64,000 nt of DNA from Ooceraea biroi (lineage: Eukaryota; Arthropoda; Insecta; Hymenoptera; Formicidae). Shown here piece by piece: positions 22,735 to 34,357 of the stretch. Position numbers and translations under genes: made by a program. The notes under the pieces were generated by a model. That model worked only from the letters and a program-made list of their open reading frames with translations. It had not been told where the DNA came from and ran no database searches. The stretch is from assembly GCF_003672135.1 (NCBI RefSeq), contig NC_039517.1, positions 12,114,601 to 12,178,600 on the forward strand, in the 5' to 3' direction. The first letter of the stretch is position 1. Every line of letters starts with the position of its first letter.

Positions 22735-25049
22735 CACTACTCACAAAAATTAGAGGAACACCAAACTTTTCTTAAAAAATAGGCAAACTTCAAGCAGCTG
22801 TAACTTTGTTAAAAATGAACGAAATTTAAATTTAAAAAAAGGATTTTAAAGCTTGAAACTTCTACTTTCGAACGGTTGCCATGAGTTTAAATTTCTGTGA
22901 CGTTTGGTAATTTTTACATACAAAAAACTACGAACTGGACAAAATAAGAAATTTTCTTTTCACTTTGAAGGTCTGTCACGTATCAAAAAAACATTTGCGA
23001 AAATTCTCGACTTTTTATTGTAAAAGATTGAAGTTTTCCCTACAAAACGCTTTTTTTTAATTTTTCTACGAGTTTTTGTTACTGAGTTATCGCCGATTAA
23101 ATAAAAATTGGCATTGTTTACTTTGATTGCTCATAACTCCGGTAAAAATCATCGCACAGCAATTTAAAAAACGGATTCTTAAAGCTGAAACTTTGCTCTA
23201 TTGAACGGTATACTTACCCAAATTTTTTCGAAAACATGTAACCATGCTGAAAATGGATGAATATAACGTAAAAATGAATGATTTTTCACTTTGTTATTTT
23301 GACCTTAAAAACAATCGTACAGAATGACAAAAACATTTGTTCGACCAGTGCAAGTTCCATACCTTACCCATCGTCATCGTCTCCTACGATTACATTATGC
23401 TCATTCTTTAGTCAGTAGGCGACCTAGGAAATGGAATTCTGTACTATTTACGGATGAGTCTAGATTTTGCCTTTTTGGCAATGACAGACGAGCCCGAGTT
23501 TGGCGACGTCAAGGAGAACGCTATTTCGAAAACTGCAACAGACCGGTTCGAGCTTTTCATGGTGGTTCTGTAATGGTATGGGCAGGAATATCTCGATTTT
23601 CACGAACACCTCTTGTAATTATCCCTCCACCAGGATTAACTTCTAGACGATATGTTCATGAAATACTAGAGCCATATGTTCTACCAATTAGAAATCGAAT
23701 TGGTCAACGGTTTCGCCTAGTGCATGACAACGCACGACCGCACACTGCTCGTTACACCCAACAGTTTCTGAGAAACCATCAAATTGATACATTATTGCAT
23801 CTGCCAATGAGTCCCGATTTGAATCCAATCGAGCATGTTTGGGATATGTTAGAGCGCCAAGTACGCGAAAACTATCCCAACATCGTCGATTTGGCTTCGC
23901 TTGTCACAGTTCTTTGCCGAACTTGGCAGCGAATCCCTCAAAGAGCAACACGTCGTTGCATCAATATGCGAAATCGATTACGAGCAGTCATTTTGAATAG
24001 AGGCGGAAATACACGTTATTAAATTCTTTTTAGCGTTAATCACTCCATCTTGCATTAATCACTAATACACTCCACATAATACATACGCACACACACGCAC
24101 GCACACATACACTCACACACAAAACGAAGCGTAAATCCGACCGTGCGACCTCCACGTGGTACGCTTTGGATAAAACTAACGCCGGCGGTTCACAAATTTT
24201 TTCAACTTTTGGTAGAAAAGTGTGTACTTTGTTATTGCTGACTTAATAAAAATTAATATAGTGCGCTAGAAATCAATTTTTTAACATTAATTAACATTAT
24301 TTTCCATTTTATCTTACTGAAATTAAGCAATTTCTTAGTTTTGTCCCATAAAACCACAGTGGCCACCATGAAAAAAATCTTATAGCTATTCGGCAAATTT
24401 TTGTCAAATTCATGGTATTGAAAAGTATAAAAAAATGTGAAGAACAAATGTTTTTGTCATTCTGTACGATTGTTTTTAAGGTCAAAATAACAAAGTGAAA
24501 AATCATTCATTTTTACGTTATATTCATCCATTTTCAGCATGGTTACATGTTTTCGAAAAAAATTGGGTAAGTATACCGTTCAATAGAGCAAAGTTTCAGC
24601 TTTAAGAATCCGTTTTTTAAATTGCTGTGCGATGATTTTTACCGGAGTTATGAGCAATCAAAGTAAACAATGCCAATTTTTATTTAATCGGCGATAACTC
24701 AGTAACAAAAACTCGTAGAAAAATTAAAAAAAAGCGTTTTGTAGGGAAAACTTCAATCTTTTACAATAAAAAGTCGAGAATTTTCGCAAATGTTTTTTTG
24801 ATACGTGACAGACCTTCAAAGTGAAAAGAAAATTTCTTATTTTGTCCAGTTCGTAGTTTTTTGTATGTAAAAATTACCAAACGTCACAGAAATTTAAACT
24901 CATGGCAACCGTTCGAAAGTAGAAGTTTCAAGCTTTAAAATCCTTTTTTTAAATTTAAATTTCGTTCATTTTTAACAAAGTTACAGCTGCTTGAAGTTTG
25001 CCTATTTTTTAAGAAAAGTTTGGTGTTCCTCTAATTTTTGTGAGTAGTG
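22735..25049 (+). mobile_element. Tc1-type transposon with 608-bp inverted repeats
   Basis: 22735-23342 is the reverse of 24442-25049. Ends read CACTACTCACAAAAATTAG and are flanked by TA on both sides. The arms look nearly identical wherever I compared them. Between them are a transposase frame and about 420 bp of downstream sequence, including a short CACACA-rich run at 24080-24120. The terminal repeats are much longer than classic Tc1 repeats. Confidence 0.93.
23324..24022 (+). CDS. Tc1-like transposase, catalytic domain only
   Basis: 232 uninterrupted residues. Catalytic motifs are FTDESRFCLFGNDRRARVWR (first Asp), LVHDNARPHTARYTQQFL (second Asp) and MSPDLNPIEHVWDMLERQV (Glu), the DD34E pattern of Tc1 elements. 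Family members usually have about 100 further N-terminal residues with two helix-turn-helix motifs; these are absent. The start ATG at 23324 lies within the left inverted repeat, which ends at 23342. DNA binding would have to come from elsewhere, so this copy is probably an internally rearranged derivative even though its frame is open. Confidence 0.88.
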   Translation: MTKTFVRPVQVPYLTHRHRLLRLHYAHSLVSRRPRKWNSVLFTDESRFCLFGNDRRARVWRRQGERYFENCNRPVRAFHGGSVMVWAGISRFSRTPLVIIPPPGLTSRRYVHEILEPYVLPIRNRIGQRFRLVHDNARPHTARYTQQFLRNHQIDTLLHLPMSPDLNPIEHVWDMLERQVRENYPNIVDLASLVTVLCRTWQRIPQRATRRCINMRNRLRAVILNRGGNTRY

Positions 25050-25184
25050 TATATAGCAACTAAAAAAAATGAAAATGAATTCAATAATGTTTTACACTTT
25101 TTTACATTTTATAATTAAAATATTAATTTGTGTGTTAAAATAATACAAATATAGCACAATTCACTTTCATGTAAAAAAATTTCA

Positions 25185-25258
25185 AAAGTAAAATTTGAAC
25201 CAGCAACACGCAGCATAGTCGGGCGCCTTACCCACTACGCCACGCTGTTAGCTGCCAA
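25185..25258 (-). repeat. tRNA-related sequence, probable SINE head
   Basis: On the minus strand it reads GCGTGGCGTAGTGGGTAAGG, like a tRNA D arm and A box, followed by CGCCCGACTATGCTGCG and GGTTCAAAT, like a B box. The acceptor stem and T stem do not pair well and a T-rich run follows. I read it as a tRNA-derived SINE remnant or tRNA pseudogene, not a working tRNA. Confidence 0.45.
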
Positions 25259-25432
25259 TCCGTTCTTCCTACTCAGTACATTAGGAGTACGTAAATTTTT
25301 AAACACGTTTTTCTCGTGAATGCTTGAGAGGTGCGTCGCATCCTTTTAGGACGAATTAGTGGGAAGATGGAACAACAATATATATAAGCAAATATAGTAT
25401 AGTTTGTTCCGCCAGGAAAATTCACAGTAACA

Positions 25433-26190
25433 ATTATTTCTTTGACGACACCACTGGCAACTTTATTAATTCAGAAAAAACGACGTTTCGACCAGAATTT
25501 CTGGCCCTCTTCAGGTATGAAATACAATCATGATTACAATGTCATTATCCTAAAATGAACACCATAATAAATACATTATATAATATTACAATTAAATTAA
25601 ATAAATAAAAGACAACTTACTACCAAGAAAAGACATTTTACATTATATCGAACGATGACAGATGGACTAGTACAAAAGTACGTCCGTACGAGATGGTGAC
25701 TAACATACAAGTGATGTTCAAGGAGACAAAACCTAAATATTATTCAGTATTGGATCATAAACATATGGCAATTTTTCGATGTCTTTTTGTAGATTGATTG
25801 CGTTACGATGTCTTTCGATGAAAATCATTTCCGCTACTTCCCGTTTACGCAAATGCTGTTCTCGATGCAAAATATCCACCTTTGACCACTCGAAATCATG
25901 GAACAGAGATGCTCTATGTCTACTGACCACCGACCAGTTACCTTCACGCTTTGTGATATCGCTTCTGTGTTCCTTGACCCTTGTGGCAAGATGTCGTTTT
26001 GTTTGGCCCACATAACAGGCATCACAGTTTATACAGTTCATTCGATACACTACGCCGGTTTTGTTGTCATTAGATACAACATCCTTGCCGCACTTTATAA
26101 TGCAATCTAATCGCTTATTGATCGTATGTACTACCTCAATTTGATATTGCTTAAAAATTCTACTTAGAGTGTCACTGAGACCGTCAACAA
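25433..26190 (-). pseudogene. Penelope-like retroelement fragment (GIY-YIG part)
   Basis: The minus-strand frame is open from about 26190 to 25733. It reads GVVYRMNCINCDACYVGQTK, then VKEHRSDITKREG, VVSRHRASLFHDFEW and VAEMIFIERHRNAINLQKD, a complete Penelope GIY-YIG endonuclease domain. The reverse transcriptase is lost by 5' truncation, common for these elements. The 3' part contains a hammerhead-like core (25482-25514). A 27-base inverted copy of the coding sequence at 26040-26068 appears at about 26186-26213, so the upstream junction is rearranged. Confidence 0.85.
25482..25514 (-). ncRNA. hammerhead-ribozyme-like motif of the Penelope element
   Basis: The minus strand carries CTGAAGA (fits the CUGANGA core), then the near-perfect hairpin GGCCAGAAATTCTGGTC as stem II, then GAAACGTC (GAAA core followed by a GUC-type cleavage triplet). 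Penelope-like elements are known to carry minimal hammerhead motifs. Stem I and stem III pairing were not established, so activity is unproven. Confidence 0.5.
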
Positions 26191-26230
26191 AACCGGCGTA
26201 GTGTATCGAATGAACTGCCTGGGGGTCCCC

Positions 26231-26821
26231 TTGTTAGTTAATATTTCACTGGCGAATCAAAGTACTCTACATATATATATTAATTACCTAAGGCACCTTT
26301 CTTTGTTATGCATTTATTATGTACACATAAGTCGTTCCACCGAAGCAAGGTGATGGTTATCTGAACGGTTTCTTTTGTTTTTCTTTGGTTTTTGTTCTTT
26401 TTTAATTTTTGTTTTGTATTTTTAATATTTTTTGTTTATTTTCTTTTAAATGTTTTCTTTACTTCTTTACGCCATCTTAAAACTATAGGAAATTGTAATA
26501 ATCTAAATGTCATTGTAAAAATGTGAGTAAAAATAAAACGTGTAATATTAAAATAAATACAATAGTTTATTCCTTTTGTATTGTCTTTTTTATTATTTTT
26601 TTCTATAATTTGTCGTTTTAAAACTTTTAAATTTTTATAATGTTGCTTCTTAATGCATATTTATATATAAATAAACTTCTGGATTTACAGTGTTATCTTC
26701 ACTGATAGATTAATATTTTTTCAATAAGTCGTCGAAAAGAATCCATTCATTTATCTCCATATAAAGCGTAAGCTGTGTAATGTCCAATCACTTTTATATC
26801 ACTGTAATGTACAACACTTAA
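26231..26821. other. AT-rich stretch, nothing recognised
   Basis: T-rich sequence without a plausible frame or repeat. Confidence 0.4.
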
Positions 26822-27091
26822 TCAATGTACAACCAAAGAAAATAATTCATTATGAAGTATAAGCGTTTTTGAAAAAGTTTTTAACGCTACTTCGACATTC
26901 TCGTCTCCAATACATTCGATCAGCAAGTGCGAATGATAGTTTGCCCTTAACTCTACGTTTCCTCCACATTGTTTACATCCTGTATAATTATTAGTAATTA
27001 TATAATCTTGAATAGTCAGAGTAATAGCGTTGCATCCATGTGATTGAATTAGTTGGAAATTGAGATTAATAAAAGTCAAGTTTTTAGTCAC
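26822..27091 (-). CDS. unknown short frame with a Cys-x2-Cys-Gly-Gly motif
   Basis: An 89-residue frame reading QDYIITNNYTGCKQCGGNVE and then NYHSHLLIECIG. I do not recognise it with confidence. The spacing of an aliphatic stretch, CxxCxGN and a second aliphatic stretch resembles 3420-3640 in the USP-like domain of the Helitron relic (CEQCTGN). It may therefore be a relic of the same kind of protease domain. No Cys or His box is visible beside it. Confidence 0.3.
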   Translation of the reverse strand: MTKNLTFINLNFQLIQSHGCNAITLTIQDYIITNNYTGCKQCGGNVELRANYHSHLLIECIGDENVEVALKTFSKTLILHNELFSLVVH

Positions 27092-27199
27092 TGTTTTTGC
27101 AATTGCTACATGATGGAAACTGCCGGTTATAAATGAATATATTGAGTTTTATTGTGTAACGTTTAATAGTAACTGAACTGAAACTTTTAGACGCACGCA

Positions 27200-27323
27200 G
27201 GGCTGCGTTCGGAAACATCACCCGAGTGCCCCGTGCATCATTTTATCCTTGTTGTTCAGTGAATGAACAACAAGAATAAAATGATACACTGGGACACTCG
27301 GGTGATGTTTCCGAACGCAGCCC
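27200..27323. mobile_element. 124-bp palindromic MITE
   Basis: Ends GGGCTGCGTTCGGAAACATC in both directions, followed inward by ACCCGAGTG, with a short centre containing GAACAACAAG. No clean target duplication was found. This GC-rich palindrome stands out from AT-rich surroundings. Confidence 0.75.
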
Positions 27324-28142
27324 AGTAAGGCAGTTGCGAAAAAACGGTTGAAAAAAACGTAATCGCGCGAAGACTTGTTCTAATACCAACCACGCATGCT
27401 TAAATACCTTAGTTTTATTTTCACTGGGTTTATAACTATTACCAACACTACATTTCTTTTGTAAAGTACAACTTAGCTAATTTTTGAAATGATTTCGCAT
27501 AAATTGCACACATTTGAAAGTGCATTTACTGTTATAACATTAAATGCATTTTTGCTGATAAAATATTTGATTTTGCGCAATATTGTTGCGCATTATTTAT
27601 AAATCGATTTGATTGGACTTTTATCTATAAAAGTTTTAATGAATTGAAATATATCCGATGTAGCATTTAGAAAATCAGAATACTGCATGTATGCATGTAG
27701 CGGCAAATACTTGGACAATACTCTCGAATCCATATGTGTTTATAATGATAAGTCTATCCTATCCATCCTTTAATGATTCGCAAAGATTTCCCTTTTGCAA
27801 CATAGCTATATCAATCCTTTCCCTTTTCCTTTTGCGAACCTTTGCGACATCGGGGTTGGAGATATGTTCTTTTGAGAGTTTTTCTTTCAGTTTTATTTCG
27901 CCAATTGTGTTCATTATTTAAATCGAAGTACTCACTTTGTGATTTGTCACTCGAATACGGTATCGCATTCATAATTCTCTTTTTCGTCAGTGTTTGTGAA
28001 ATTTGTATTGTCTGTGTAGTTTCGTTATGCGTTACGTTAATAGCATCTCTATTCATATGACATCATATCTGAATTTTCATTACACATTATGTGTGTGAGT
28101 TGGACATCAATGCATGTCAGATTTTGTTGTGGATGTAGTATG
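27324..28142. other. no recognised gene
   Basis: AT-rich. An 81-residue minus-strand frame at 27811-28056 lies downstream of the hAT-like relic and could be part of its degenerate 3' region, but I see no conserved block in it. Confidence 0.35.
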
Positions 28143-29090
28143 TTACGTCACAGTAAAACCTTGTCCCTTATTCCTATAGAATTTCATATTGATCTTGAAC
28201 TCAGATATTGGTAACAAAGAGATAACAATAAGTGATGCAAGAGATATCCCTTGCATCACGGATTTCTCTTCACAAGACGATAGCAATTTTGCACAAGCTT
28301 TACTGGCTATAAGTTTAGATGAGTGACAAATACAATGCAATGTTATCAATTGCGGTACTTCTGATTTTAAATGAGTCATAAAAGAATTATTGCATCCTAC
28401 CATAATAGCAATTGTTACATGCTAATCCGACAATATTCTTAATTAGAATTTCTTCTCCTTCGAAGTAACTTTTAAATGACTGGAAAATTTTACTTGTAGA
28501 ACAATCTGTTGCGTTTAAATATAATAATTTTAATAATTAAGTAGTAATTTTTTTAATCAAAGGAGAAACGTATAGAACGAGAATGCATATTACTTTATTA
28601 TCCGAAATATCTGTGGTTTCATCAACTAAAATCGAAAATCTACAAGTTTTTAAAATCTCAACAATGTTTTCTGTTTCACATTTAGCAATTACATTTTGAA
28701 CAATGCATGAACACTTTTTTCGATCAAGTAAAAGATCTTGCACAATTTTAGGATCAATACAAATGTCTTTTAATAACGGAATCAAGTGATCTACGGTAGA
28801 AAAGGCAACATTATGTTCCGCGAAAAAGCAGCTAATTTAATTTTGTTTGATTCTATCTTTATTTGACAATGTGTTATTATTATTATTGATGGAAAGAGCT
28901 TTATAATTTGGCGAATTTATTCTTTCAATATGTTTCATCGTTTGTGAATGTTTAATTAAATCTGATTTGCCACAGTCGATGGTTTTATTGCAAGCCATGC
29001 AAAGCGCTTTATTTTCTGAAGGATGACGGGCTAACCATCCTTTAAATATATCTTCATCTAACCAACTTTAAATTTTCTAATTCTAGTTTT
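28143..29090 (-). pseudogene. hAT-like transposase relic with BED-type zinc finger
   Basis: In minus-strand order: ENKALCMACNKTIDCGKS followed by LIKHSQTMKHIE (Cys-x2-Cys...His-x5-His, a BED-like finger, about 28930-29040); then DICIDPKIVQDLLLDRKKC and FSILVDETTDISDNK (28537-28785), the first catalytic block of hAT-like proteins; then GCNNSFMTHLKSEVPQL and LHCICHSSKLIASKACAKLL (28143-28403). Frames change between these blocks and the C-terminal dimerisation region is missing. Ends and target duplication were not found. Related to, but distinct from, the hAT fragment at 59441-60016. Confidence 0.75.
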
Positions 29091-29309
29091 AATAGCTCCT
29101 TCACTAATAGCTTCTATATTAATATTGTTAGATTCTATTATAAATATTAATTAATATTAATACATATTACTTAATTTACCGAGAACCTAATCTACCCTAT
29201 CACTCTCCCGCCAATTTTCTGCAACCATGAGGATACATCATTGGTTAATTGTCACTACTGCCGTGCATGCGTGAAAATTCCGTCCCGCCTGCCAACACTG
29301 ACGAACGAG

Positions 29310-32155
29310 CGCCTAACATTTTACATGAGGAATTAGGTATGAGAAAGTTAAGCGCGCGTTGAGTGCCACGTTTGCTCACTGTAGATCAAAAACGACATCG
29401 GTTGGACATTTCACGATCGTGTCTTGAGCGTTTCAAGCGCGATGAAAAGGATTTTTTATGACGTTTGCGACGGCCTTCGCTGGCCTACGGTCCGCCGATC
29501 GCGTAGGCGCGGCGTCGCAAATCAGATTGCACGCGAAATCTTCTGAAGACGATAATTACTCCCGAAAACGGGATCGTGACGACTCAGACTTGCTTCGGAA
29601 ACCCCCCTCGGCACGTGGCTCTCGGCCCTCGGCACTCCACTCAAGGTTTCCTCTCGGAACTCTCTTCTCCGCTCTCGATATTCTTTCTCTCTCGATAACT
29701 TCTCTCTCTCTTAACCGCGGATCTGAGTCTTGGTGTCACGATCACCTATACGGCAAACTATAAAGGAATTGGGCGCCAGGCGCAATCACTTGCGCCGCTC
29801 ACGAAATCAGCACGTAAATCTATGGCTCGACTAGTCAGCCGTCGTGGATTTAGATATTAGAAGGCCGCTGGAAGGGGGGACAGTAAGGCGCAACGCAATT
29901 AGATAAAATAATAATATATTTCACAGAACTTTCGTTTAGTCGGGGCTGGTACCCCGGCATACATCGCCAGTAAGGATCACCCCGACGCCAACACGCAAAT
30001 ACACGCACGGAACGCCACGAAACACAACGCAATACGAAACACGAGACGCAACGCAATCTCTACGAAATACGCGAGTCAGTCTTTCACGCGGTGACTTTCC
30101 CGGCCCCCACTCTTGAGACTCTGATCGGTGATTCCCGCGAGTTGACGCAGTCCGGTTAGGAGACGTTCGTTATCGTCGGATCGAAATCCTTTTCCCTCTC
30201 GCAATCTCGCCTTAATCCCGACTCTTTCTCTCACGGGCGTTACCGCACCCGGAAAGTCTAGATTATTCTTCCAATTGATACTCCGCTACCAGACTACTCG
30301 GAATAACGCAACTCGATACGATATCTTAAATGCTCCCCGAGAAGACGGTCCACAAAACGTATTACACGCGACGAGATACTCGGAACGAACGGACTTCACA
30401 ATTCACAGCTCGGAAACGCGCAATACATACAAGCCAATAACGCGCAATACACGAGCAAATAATTCCGATTATCCTACAATTACGACAATATCACGCGACA
30501 ATCGACTGGATTTGGCTTTCGAGGCGGAAGTTCTACTACCCGTGTACGCGACACCGGGCGGACAGGCCTCGTCTCGTTTCTCTCTCCTCGGCACCACACG
30601 AGAACCTGTCCCCCGTATTTCGGGGACGAAACAATGATTCAGACAGAGCTCGAGGTGCCGCCGCGACCGGTGTACTTACAAGATAATATCGCAGAGTGCA
30701 GCCTTACAGTATTGGACCTCGCTCGTCTCGTCCTCTCGTGCGAATCTCGCTCGCTTTCGGGGTCCTCGTCAGGATCGCTCCTCTAGCTTCGCCAAACTCC
30801 AAGTGCCGAGCCGCGGGGCGCGTCGCGAGGTCCTTCCCCGTTCGCGCATCGATCTGCGCATTGATCCACCACCGACTTATCGCCGAGCCGCCGCAGTCCC
30901 TTTCGCCGCTATCACTCGCATGACGGGTAACCGCTCTTCAGGCGCTTCTCTGGATCGTGTTGGAGTGCTGGCCGCGCCGACATTCCCCGGTCTCCGTTTT
31001 TCCTCGCCGGGCTGGCCAGGCCCAAACAAGGGGACTCGAGGTGGTCGCCGAAGGGTTGCGCATCCCCTCCAAGGCGAACGAGCTACCTGTCCTTCCTCTT
31101 TCTGTGGTCGGCACGGCATGTTCTGCTGACAATCCGCGCCTGCGGCTCCGTACTTCGAGGCTCGGTACTCTCCTCCGATTCGGACAGTCGGTGGCATCGT
31201 CTTCTCTACGGCTCGGAACCTCCAACGCTCCCGCGATCCTTAAGGCTATCCTGCTCCGCTCTTCTCTCTCGCCGGGTCTCCGCTCAGAGGTGCTGCTGTC
31301 CCGAGGTGTGAGATACAGTTCTTCCAGTGGATTGGTCTACACTCTGCGAAATTCTTAACACTATTAATGTACGCGCTCACACTCCGCTCGGTAGAGTATC
31401 GCTCCCCCTCAAACTGCGAGAGGAACGATCCCGACGGAATATTTGTACTTCCTCAGTCCTATTGCACCTTGTGACGGACGTCCCGAAACGTCACGTCACA
31501 CGTTTTATTACTGTTGACGAAACTTGGGTCCACCACTACACTCCGGAGACAAAAGAACAGTCAAAGCAATGGACTGCAAAGGACGAACCGACTCCGAAGA
31601 AGGCGAAAGCAGTTTCGTCGGCTGGCAAGGTCATGGCCACAGTTTTTTGGGATTCCTATGGAATAATTTTTGTGGACTATGTGGAAAAAGGGAAAACAAT
31701 CACTGGAGAATATTAAGTTGGGTTATTACAATGTTTGGACATGGAAGTCAAGAATAAACGTGCGAATTTGGCCAAAAAGAAAATCCTCTTTCACCAAGAC
31801 AATGCACCAGCCCACAAATTAGCAGTTACGATGGCGAAATTGTACGAACCGAAGTACAAATTAATTCCACATTCACCGTACTCTCTAGATTTGGCACCGT
31901 GTGATTTTTCCTGTTTCCAAATTTAAAAAAATGGCTATCTGGAGAAAAATTTTCGTCGGATGCTGAAGTTATAAGTATCATTAATGATTATTTTTTGAGT
32001 TTAGACAAAAGTTATACTGAGGAAATAACAGGTCTAGAAAAACGCTGGACCAAGTGTATTGAGTTGAAGGCAGACTTTGTTGAGAAATAAATTTCATTAA
32101 GCTCAAAAAAATCTTTTTTTCTTAGTCAGGTCGGAAACTTTTCAATCTACCCTCG
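29310..32155 (+). pseudogene. mariner (irritans-like) relic split by a 2-kb insertion
   Basis: The 5' part (29310-29465) reads LHEELGMRKLSAR, a stop where the Trp of WVPRL should be, then LLTVDQKRHRLDISRSCLERF. Coding resumes at 31501 with RFITVDETWVHHYTPETKEQ, KVMATVFWDSYGIIFVDY and FHQDNAPAHKLA; PHSPYSLDLAPCDF holds the third Asp. Several stops and a shift precede the tail RWTKCIELKADF, ending at 32090. The right end GTCGGAAACTTTTCAATCTA stops at 32155 before TA. The N-terminal DNA-binding part is absent. Confidence 0.88.
29466..31500. mobile_element. GC-rich LTR-like insertion, 2035 bp, CGTT duplication
   Basis: It starts TGCGACGG and ends GTCACGTCACA, flanked by CGTT at 29462-29465 and 31501-31504. 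Joining the flanks restores the mariner coding frame, so the limits are firm. TG...CA ends and a 4-bp duplication suit an LTR, and a solo LTR of an unknown retrotransposon is the simplest reading. It is far richer in GC than its surroundings. The many overlapping frames on both strands (for example 30275-30637, 30957-31358) show no known domain and I do not call them genes. Confidence 0.6.
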
Positions 32156-32159
32156 TATT

Positions 32160-33410
32160 TTAATCGGACACCTCGCACTAAAGGCACCACGCCATACGAA
32201 CTATGAATTTTATTTATAGAGCAGAAAACCAGACTTGATACATACAAATATTTTGTCTGAAGGTTATGTTCACATCCCTAAAGGACAGAGGTAAATGGGA
32301 TAAAAAGTCAAGAAAGCTGATAGTGAAAGTTGATAGTTGACGACGTGAATCATCAAATTACAGGTTATACGATCCACATACTAAGAAGATAATCGTATTC
32401 AGAGATGTCAGCTTTAATGAGTATCGAGACATGAAAATTTCGCTAACAAATAACGAAATGTCATTTCCACTTGAGAGCAATTGGAACTGGACAGCTGGAA
32501 GATCAACGAACAATTGAGAGTATTCCACTGGCAGAAGAATCAGAGAGAGAAAGAGAGAGCGACAACGAGAGTCGAGAAGAAGAGACTAACCAAGAAGAGA
32601 AGATGCAAGTAAATCAACCATAGGATGTAAATGGGTGTTCAAGATCAAGGGAACACCATCAGAGGACAATCTGCGCTATAAGGCGCGATTATGCGCAAAA
32701 GGCTTCACGCAGAAGTCTGGTATCGACTACAAAGAGATCTTCTCACCAGTGGTTCGATACGAACCCTTTTGGCTGTGATAGCAGAACGAGACCTGGAAAT
32801 AGTCCAATTTGACGTGAAGACTGTATTCCTACATAACGATCTCTACGAAGAAATCTATATGGACGTGCAGGAAGGTGTCAACGCAGATAAAGGTCAGGTG
32901 TGCAGAGCAACAAAGATGTGTAAACTGCAGAGATCATTGTATGCTCTCAAGCAAACCTCACAACAATGGAATGCTAAGTTTGACTCTTTCTTAAAGACTT
33001 TTAATCTGGTGCAGAGTGATGCGGATCCATGCATATACAAAGGGTGTCTAAAATGGATTCTTGTGTTTTTAGCACAGTGGACGATGGGTTATTGCTGACC
33101 GAGTCAAAGGAGGTGCTCGATGAAGTACTCGATGCTTAGAAATTCATTTGACATTACTGAAGGGAATCCGAATTCATTTGCTAGAATGCAAATACAACGT
33201 GATCGAAACAGTAAGACGATTTTTATCCATCAACATTGCTATGTCGAGCACATCCTAGCTCATTTTGGTATGATCAAAACCTATAAGAACGCCAGCAGAC
33301 CCGCATTTCGTTGCATCACTGGTCGAAACAAGTGAAAATAACAACGCAAGCCCATATCACGAAGCCATTGGCTCTTTCATGTTTCTTGTACAACGGCGGA
33401 TATGCCTTCC
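32160..33410 (+). pseudogene. Ty1/copia retrotransposon fragment (integrase end and reverse transcriptase)
   Basis: Reads, with stops and shifts, TTPYEL and RGKWDKKSRKLI (integrase C-terminal part), YDPHTKKIIVFRDVSFNE, then CKWVFKIKGT, KARLCAKGFTQKSGIDYKE and FSPVV, the start of the copia reverse transcriptase. This continues EIVQFDVKTVFLHNDLYEEI, LQRSLYALKQTSQQWN, a damaged VDDGLLL region (expected YVDD) and SFARMQIQRDRNSKTIFIHQ to AIGSFMFL at about 33395. RNase H is not here; a matching tail is found at 48323-48440. Confidence 0.87.
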
Positions 33411-33518
33411 GTATATCCGTGTGACGCACACAATGACCGACTCCGCCTATCGATAAGGTAGAGGGTCGATAACGGCAGATAGCACGATCGCGATAAAGAA
33501 TAATTTTCAATATATATA

Positions 33519-34357
33519 CAGGGTGAGCCATTTTAAACAGTCCAGTTGAATATGTCGAAAACCGAGTCCGATAGAACAAAATATTTTAGATGAAATTTGT
33601 AGGGTTCCGAGGGGGTCAAAAGGTGGTGACCTTGTGATTTTACCAAGGTCATTTCTCGAGGACATATGAAGGTCAACTTTGGTTTTTTAAATGGAAACTA
33701 GTATTTTTTTATTGCATATTTGAAAAGATTATCGAATTTTGCATAAGAAATATTTATGACTTGTGTGAGCTATGTCTAACAGTTTAGCAGTTATTCAGGC
33801 ATGATGAATTTTTTCCATTAAATTCTACCACAAATAACGCGAGCGCGAATGTTTGTGTTTGTCCATTCTTAGCGATACCCAAGATCAACGACGAGGACGT
33901 GATGGATATCTGATCCCATTAGGGTGCTTGATCACCGTGAGTCCTCTTGCCTCTCACGATTAGATATGGAACTAACTGTTCAATAGATGTTCAAAAACAT
34001 CTCCTTCTCTTCTCGCACATAGATTAACTCGCATTTTAAAACTATCAATAGTACGCAATAAGACTTCACGTGAAATGGTATAGCAAACAGTACGTATTCT
34101 GTTTTTCATGTCATCTCTCGTGATTGCTGATCGAGCATAAACGCAATTTTTAATGAAGCCCCATAAAAAAAATCAGGAGACATTAAATCTGGCGATCGTG
34201 GTGGCCATAATATCGGTCCATTTCGGCCTATCCATCGATTGGAAAATGCATGATTTAAATATGCACGTACTTGATATGCATAATGTGGTGGCGCGCCATC
34301 GTGCTGATACCAGAGTCATTGTCTGGTATCTAAATCAACATTTTCCAATAAAATGGG
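33519..34357 (-). pseudogene. DUF4817-type (Tc1/mariner-related) transposon fragment
   Basis: The end CAGGGTGAGCCATTTTAAAC at 33519 follows TA. On the minus strand 33960-34345 reads WYQHDGAPPHYAYQVRAYL, NRWIGRNGPILWPPRSPDL, SPDFF and, after small shifts, ISREVLLRTIDSFKMRVNL to REGDVFEHLLN. This is the C-terminal half of the transposase class represented by the better copy at 40271-41386. The N-terminal half is lost at the junction with the DIRS-like element at 34358. The 80-residue plus-strand frame at 34153 is its shadow. Confidence 0.8.

Noticed and set aside
25185..25258. Functional tRNA gene
   Set aside because: A- and B-box-like words are present but the acceptor and T stems do not pair, so only a tRNA-derived remnant is supported.
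29458..31358. Several 70-130 residue open frames on both strands
   Set aside because: They overlap each other in GC-rich sequence where stops are rare, show no domain, and lie wholly inside the LTR-like insertion.
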